Assembly (NCBI GenBank): GCA_029268165.1
Contig: JAJUGM010000097.1
Location: 1-10,131 of the forward strand
DNA from: Bacteroidota bacterium
Lineage (GTDB): Bacteria; Bacteroidota; Bacteroidia; Bacteroidales; UBA10428
Length of the DNA stretch: 10,131 nt
Reading direction: 5' to 3'
In this document: one piece after another, positions 6,290 to 10,131 of the stretch
Layout of the letters: each line of letters starts with the position of its first letter
Position numbering within the stretch: the first letter of the stretch is position 1
The notes under the pieces: generated by a model
What the model was told of the DNA's origin: nothing
Database searches by the model: none
The model's input: only the letters and a program-made list of their open reading frames with translations
Position numbers and translations under genes: made by a program

Positions 6290-7138
6290 TTAATAATTAA
6301 TTATAATTGAGTAATGACCTGAAAAAGTCCAGTTGCCGCCAAAAACATCTTTTAATTTCACAAGTATATAATAGTTGCCCGGTTGCCATGCAATGTCACC
6401 GGTTATATCCTTAGACGGGTTGTTGTTATCCTGTGCAGCGCCAACAGTAATACTGGCCGTGAAAGAATGGACTGTCGGGCTGCTAAAATCATGTGTATGC
6501 AGCATGGTTATTGTATTGGTTGCATTGACCGAGTCATCATCAAGGTTTTGACCTTCACGTACAAGTCCGATATACAGTCCGCCAAGGCACTGGTTGTCTG
6601 TAACCGAACCGGATATAGTAATGATTTCACCACTCGAGAAGCCCTGTCCGGATGCTGGAGCAGTTGTAATCATAATCTCAGGGGCCACCGTATCATCGGG
6701 TTGTCCTATTTTCAAATCTTCTTCCCGTTCAACCTTGTTACCTTCCACATCGGTAACTATGAAATGGAAATGATAAGTGCCTGTATCAGCAGTTAACGGG
6801 ATGTCTATGTGTTTGTGAAAGGTGGTATTTCTCAATCCCGAAAACTCAGTATAAGTTGAGTCGAATTCCCATTCTCCTTCACCCATGATAACCAAAGTGC
6901 TTTTTTCTTCATGTTCCCCTTCAGGGTGTATGGTCACCCGGATAGTATTTATCTTTCCCTCAGCAACCACTTCTGCTTCAATATGCAGGTCGTTGCCCAG
7001 GGTGGCCAGCTTACTGTCCTGGTAACCCAATTCAAAACTGTTTATCTGTGGTTTTGATGTTTCGTCTTCCTTTTCGCAGGAAGAAAACATGATTATCGCT
7101 GAAACAATGATCAATAAAAGACTAATTTTCGTTTTCAT
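6290..7138 (-). CDS. Tandem DUF4625 lipoprotein, probably surface-exposed
   Basis: A 282-residue lipoprotein with signal residues 1-20 and lipid cysteine C21 (FSSC). The following EKEDE contains K-(D/E)2, the surface-export signal defined in Capnocytophaga canimorsus. Two DUF4625-like domains follow. The first (about 28-145) has KPQINSFELG, HIEAEVVAEGKI, TIHPEGEHEE, TTFHKHIDIP and TGTYHFHFIVTDVEG. The second (about 152-282) has APEIMITTAP, GEIITISGSVTDNQCLGG, TMLHTHDF and GNYYILVKLKDVFGGNW. Histidines recur at matching strand positions (H71, H76, H108, H110, H123, H125; H214, H216, H224), so each half may bind metal. The two-domain arrangement suggests internal duplication. It starts 21 bp after the ZnuD-like receptor stop codon, so the two are almost certainly co-transcribed, and it may act as that receptor's extracellular capture subunit, as HmuY does for HmuR. 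That role is inference. Confidence 0.84.
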   Translation of the reverse strand: MKTKISLLLIIVSAIIMFSSCEKEDETSKPQINSFELGYQDSKLATLGNDLHIEAEVVAEGKINTIRVTIHPEGEHEEKSTLVIMGEGEWEFDSTYTEFSGLRNTTFHKHIDIPLTADTGTYHFHFIVTDVEGNKVEREEDLKIGQPDDTVAPEIMITTAPASGQGFSSGEIITISGSVTDNQCLGGLYIGLVREGQNLDDDSVNATNTITMLHTHDFSSPTVHSFTASITVGAAQDNNNPSKDITGDIAWQPGNYYILVKLKDVFGGNWTFSGHYSIIINY

Positions 7139-7159
7139 ATTTTTTAATTTTTGTTTGAT

Positions 7160-9592
7160 TTATTTTCTGTTTTTACCCGTTTGATGTTCAAACGGAATTG
7201 AGAGATTAATAATAAAGTTACGTCCGGCTTCAGGTACATTGATTATCCGGTAATAGCTGGTATGATTAAAATATTTGCTGTTAAAAAGATTTTGTACCTG
7301 GAAATTAACTGATACAAACTGCTCTTTCCATTCAAACTTCGAACCGACAGAAATATTTACTATCTGTGATCCCTTAGTTTTTCTTTCCGGAGGAACAATT
7401 TTATTTTGAGCAGCCACTAATTTGTAATCAACAGAAATATAAGTTTCATTAAACATCTTGCCAATTCCAGGCGAATAATTGAGGTTTAACAACACATTTG
7501 CAGGGGGAGAAAACGGAAGAGTAAACCCTTTTTTTTCGCCTGATAATTGCTCCGAGTAAACATATTCACCAACTACTCCGGCTTTGACCTGTTTCAATAC
7601 ATTGTAATGCAAATGTATTTCTCCGCCAGCCCGCAGCACTTCACTTTGGGTATAATAAAATATCTGGTGGCCTGCGCCATATAAATAATCGTGCCTGTAC
7701 GACGGGTTCAGATAAATATAATTGGGGAAATAACCCAAAAACGGACTTAATCCCAGTACAATACGGGAAAGTTTCCATTCCAGTCCCAAATCGAACTGAT
7801 AGGATACTTCTGATGAAAGCTTCGGATTTCCAACTTCGTAGCTGAAGTGATGATAATTTACACCGTTTGCAGCCAGTTCCTTTGCTATGGGCATCCGAAA
7901 ACTTTTTCCGATATTAGCCTTCAGGCTGAATACCGAACCATTATAATTTATGCCAACCGACCAGCAAATGTTCGTAAACCGCCGGTTTAAACCTGCCGTC
8001 CTTTGTAAATAATCATAATGGGTTGTATCGCCATGGTCATTTATTACAGGGCTTTTAAACCAATCATAATATTCTTTAATTTCAATATTACCAAAATCGT
8101 ACCTTAAGCCGGCATGCAGAATGATTTTTTCGGATAAACTGAACTTATCATACATGTATACTCCCATTGTAAACTGTCTGAAGCCCGGAATAATAAAACC
8201 CCTGCCATCAATACAGTTTTTTTGCAGTTCTGAATTAAAACCGGTTGTCAGTGAAAATTTATCAGAAAAAGAAATGGTATTTTTCAGGGCACCTGAATAT
8301 ACATCTTTATCAAACTGAAGCTCCAAAACATCAGGGAAAGAAAGACTGTCAGGGAAAACAGCAGGCATATATCCATGTGCCACATACTGGCTCCATTCCT
8401 GCCTGAAGTTATTCTGGTAACCAAATATAGCCTCTATCTGATTTATCCCATGGTTGATAGTGCTTTTTGCGCTTATTTTAAAATGATTCACTTCCTGAAA
8501 CGGATAATGAATATCCCTGGCTGACTTATCATGTAAAGACATATCTACATTTCGTGGCTCAAGTCCGTGTGCATTGGCAAAAAAACCCACCTTATTTTTC
8601 ATATTGCTGATAAATAGCCTGTTAAAAAAATGTTTCCCGATACTCCCGATAGAAAAATGAAGATATTGTTCATTACCTGCTGTATTTCTTAACCTGTTTC
8701 TGAATAAAGGGATGCTGTATGAGTAAATATCCACACTGCCAGCGGGTATATGGTAATCAGCATAGTCGATCATTGTATATCTACCTGAAACAAAGGCTCT
8801 ATTTTTTCTGGCATATGCATTGAATGAAATTCCCAAGAGATTATTATTACTTTTCCCTGTCATATCAAGCATACCTCCGAAGGTATTTTCTGCAGGTATC
8901 TCAATCTGCTTCAGGTTGATAACTCCTCCAATCGCATCCGAACCATACATTAAAGAAGCAGGACTTTTAATGATTTCAATGCGGTCAATGGCATACTGAT
9001 CAATTTCAAGCCCGTGTTCTTCCCCCCATTGCTGACCTTCATGTTTAATTCCGTTTTCAACCACTACCACCCGGTTAAAGCCAAGTCCCCGGATTAAAGG
9101 TTTGGATTGTCCCGAACCGATTTCAATGGCGCTCACACCGGGTAAACGATCGAGGGTTTTCATCAGGTTGCCCGACAAGTAATTTTTAATATACTGTTTA
9201 TTAACGCTCTCAATACTTGTCGGGTCTTCTCTTTTCAGCATACCTGAATATTCACCCACAACTGCAACCTCCTCAAGAGTTTGAAATTGAGGTTTCAGCA
9301 TTATCACTACAGAGGTATCAGATACTATGTTTAGTGTACCGGTATATTTCTCATATCCAAGATAAGATACTTCCAGAATATATTTACCTGCAACCATTTC
9401 TGCTAAAACAAATTTTCCATCTTTATCCGTAATCGTTGTTTTTTCCCCTGAATTTAAAATAACATTGGCGCCCGTTAAAGGTGTTTGGCCCTCATGGGTT
9501 ACCTGCCCTCTTACTGAATAATAAATATGTTGGCTGAAAGATTGATGTGGCAGACAAAAAGCTAAAACAAACAGCCATTGTAAACCCTTCAT
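7160..9592 (-). CDS. ZnuD-like TonB-dependent outer-membrane receptor (likely zinc or heme)
   Basis: An 810-residue outer-membrane active transporter. Residues 1-20 are a signal peptide (SFSQ), about 26-102 a carboxypeptidase-D-regulatory-like extension, LEEVAVVGEY (106-115) the TonB-box-like segment, and about 120-232 the plug (DRLPGVSAIEIGSG, PLIRGLGFNRVVVVENG, DRIEIIKSPASLMYGSDAIGG). The remainder is the barrel, with VQNLFNSKYFNH and PEAGRNFIINLSIPF near its end. Two stretches support the ZnuD group, which imports zinc in Neisseria: SFRMPIAKELAANGVNYHHFSYEVGNPKLSSE (565-595) corresponds to the RxPxxxELYAxGxHxAxxxFExGNxxL segment, and a His-bearing extracellular region (H342, H354, H362, H370) contains LHDKSARDIHYPF and QEVNHFKI. 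It is followed closely by a DUF4625 lipoprotein and preceded by the HCxxC RAPP protein. Zinc is favoured over heme or copper, but cargo is unproven. Confidence 0.88.
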   Translation of the reverse strand: MKGLQWLFVLAFCLPHQSFSQHIYYSVRGQVTHEGQTPLTGANVILNSGEKTTITDKDGKFVLAEMVAGKYILEVSYLGYEKYTGTLNIVSDTSVVIMLKPQFQTLEEVAVVGEYSGMLKREDPTSIESVNKQYIKNYLSGNLMKTLDRLPGVSAIEIGSGQSKPLIRGLGFNRVVVVENGIKHEGQQWGEEHGLEIDQYAIDRIEIIKSPASLMYGSDAIGGVINLKQIEIPAENTFGGMLDMTGKSNNNLLGISFNAYARKNRAFVSGRYTMIDYADYHIPAGSVDIYSYSIPLFRNRLRNTAGNEQYLHFSIGSIGKHFFNRLFISNMKNKVGFFANAHGLEPRNVDMSLHDKSARDIHYPFQEVNHFKISAKSTINHGINQIEAIFGYQNNFRQEWSQYVAHGYMPAVFPDSLSFPDVLELQFDKDVYSGALKNTISFSDKFSLTTGFNSELQKNCIDGRGFIIPGFRQFTMGVYMYDKFSLSEKIILHAGLRYDFGNIEIKEYYDWFKSPVINDHGDTTHYDYLQRTAGLNRRFTNICWSVGINYNGSVFSLKANIGKSFRMPIAKELAANGVNYHHFSYEVGNPKLSSEVSYQFDLGLEWKLSRIVLGLSPFLGYFPNYIYLNPSYRHDYLYGAGHQIFYYTQSEVLRAGGEIHLHYNVLKQVKAGVVGEYVYSEQLSGEKKGFTLPFSPPANVLLNLNYSPGIGKMFNETYISVDYKLVAAQNKIVPPERKTKGSQIVNISVGSKFEWKEQFVSVNFQVQNLFNSKYFNHTSYYRIINVPEAGRNFIINLSIPFEHQTGKNRK

Positions 9593-9655
9593 ATCTGAAG
9601 ATTACATGTTGAAAAATAAATGATAAAAAATGTGGTGAATTAATAATGAATATGA

Positions 9656-9997
9656 CTATATAACAGGTGGGGCACGGGGTGTAACAGAGTCCTCCCGGGG
9701 CGTCGTCTTACCATCTATTGCTGTAATGAATATGCGTTCAGTAAAATTGAATGCTTGTGCAAAAATTTTTCTTACTGGATGAACAATATTTAAAAAAAAT
9801 GTAAAATCACAGACAAAACAATGATCATCTTTCTGAATAATGGAAATCCCAGATTGTCCTTCTATATGACCTTTCTGATATGCTGAAGCATAGTTTTTTA
9901 CTGTGTGATGTTGAATAACATGCAAGTTCTGGTAAATAACCGGAATTGTATAAAGTATGAACAGAACAAAAGCAATATATCGGTTTATTGCCCTCAT
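9656..9997 (-). CDS. Small membrane-anchored HCxxC protein with C-terminal RAPP motif
   Basis: A 113-residue protein. ATG at 9997 is chosen because the hydrophobic N-terminus (about 7-23) follows it directly; a TTG at 10030 would add 11 polar residues and overlap the upstream frame further. After the membrane segment come H26, H30 and H31, then DDHCFVCDF (H59, C60, C63), a compact thiolate/imidazole metal-binding candidate. The chain ends TPRAPPVI. No family with known function is recognised; the layout recalls DUF2946 proteins of proteobacteria (signal plus CxxC, often near metal receptors), but relatedness is not claimed. It lies 63 bp upstream of the ZnuD-like receptor and is probably its operon leader. 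Its start overlaps the end of a broken glycosyltransferase frame by 4 bp (ATGA), so its native promoter may lie to the right of the window or inside that remnant. Confidence 0.72.
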   Translation of the reverse strand: MRAINRYIAFVLFILYTIPVIYQNLHVIQHHTVKNYASAYQKGHIEGQSGISIIQKDDHCFVCDFTFFLNIVHPVRKIFAQAFNFTERIFITAIDGKTTPREDSVTPRAPPVI

Positions 9998-10131
9998 CGT
10001 TTTTTTTCTGATGATGTACAATTCACACAAATACCTTTTAAAATCATTTCTGTTTTATCAGTACTGCCGTCGTTTACAAAGATTATCTCTGAAGGAATAG
10101 AAATTTTTATTAATACCTCGTGAATTCGGGC
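9994..10131 (-). pseudogene. Truncated family-2 glycosyltransferase (remnant; 5' end outside window)
   Basis: The minus-strand frame entering from the right edge reads HEVLIKISIPSEIIFVNDGSTDKT and ends ...SSEKKR-stop at 9994-9996. EIIFVNDGSTDKT is the hallmark nucleotide-sugar-binding segment (DGSTD) of GT-A fold family-2 glycosyltransferases, with the preceding HEVL...IP helix also as expected. In intact enzymes this motif is near residue 40 and some 200 or more residues follow, normally with an SRNFG-type segment soon after. Here only about 20 residues follow before the stop, so the gene appears truncated. The break lies at an 8-A run (10000-10007). Losing or adding one A does not restore glycosyltransferase-like sequence, so a simple homopolymer error is not the explanation. 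An assembly chimera is possible. Confidence 0.68.

Noticed and set aside
6383..6796. 137-codon open frame on the plus strand
   Set aside because: It is antisense to the tandem DUF4625 lipoprotein, which has a lipobox and domain motifs; the plus-strand translation resembles no known protein.
2791..9592. Polysaccharide utilisation locus (SusC/SusD type), given two TonB receptors and a nearby GH13
   Set aside because: There is no SusD-like protein, the receptors are about 800 residues rather than the roughly 1000 of SusC, the lipoproteins are DUF4625, and the GH13 gene is on the other strand beyond two unrelated genes.
9905..10123. 72-codon open frame on the plus strand at the right edge
   Set aside because: It is antisense to the HCxxC RAPP gene and the glycosyltransferase remnant, both of which carry recognisable signals.
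1..10131. CRISPR arrays, tRNA or rRNA genes, insertion sequences or transposases
   Set aside because: No regularly spaced repeats, no tRNA-like cloverleaf and no transposase-like coding sequence were seen on either strand.

Overview
The window looks like chromosomal DNA from a member of the Bacteroidota, probably a Bacteroidales- or Marinilabiliales-like anaerobe. The evidence is the AT-rich base composition, the absence of obvious Shine-Dalgarno sequences, and two TonB-dependent receptors that carry the N-terminal carboxypeptidase-D-regulatory-like extension typical of this phylum. Lipoproteins with acidic residues just after the lipid cysteine, DUF4625 domains and a DPS-like ferritin point the same way. 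Genus and species cannot be told from the sequence.

Layout: positions 1-758 (+) hold the C-terminal part of a GH13 alpha-glucosidase/alpha-amylase-type enzyme. Positions 829-1860 (-) encode a uroporphyrinogen-decarboxylase-superfamily protein resembling MtaA/CmuA-type methyltransferases. A 321-bp AT-rich gap (1861-2181) has no gene but several short inverted repeats. Positions 2182-2694 (-) encode a DPS-like (DPSL, thioferritin-type) ferritin. A clear stem-loop at 2751-2786 separates it from the main block.

The main block (2791-9997, all minus strand) reads in transcription order: small membrane-anchored HCxxC protein with C-terminal RAPP (9997-9656); ZnuD-like TonB-dependent receptor (9592-7160); tandem-DUF4625 lipoprotein (7138-6290); single-DUF4625 lipoprotein with a His cluster (6228-5749); His-rich membrane-anchored protein with C-terminal RAPP (5674-5306); TonB-dependent receptor with CxxC in its plug (5163-2791); terminator. 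It looks like a transition-metal or heme scavenging island of two modules, each a 'RAPP' small protein followed by a receptor, flanking a pair of probably surface-exposed His-rich lipoproteins. The proposed flow is capture by the surface lipoproteins, passage through the two receptors, and periplasmic handling by the two small His/Cys proteins, with the neighbouring ferritin a possible store. Zinc is the favoured cargo on the ZnuD-like features, but copper, iron or heme are not excluded.

At the right edge (9994-10131, -) the reading frame encodes the signature of a family-2 glycosyltransferase that stops abruptly and overlaps the start of the first RAPP gene, suggesting a truncated gene and a recombination boundary. 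The points most worth following are the shared RAPP C-terminus of two otherwise dissimilar proteins, a near-identical inverted repeat 25-29 bp upstream of two start codons in the block, and the glycosyltransferase remnant.
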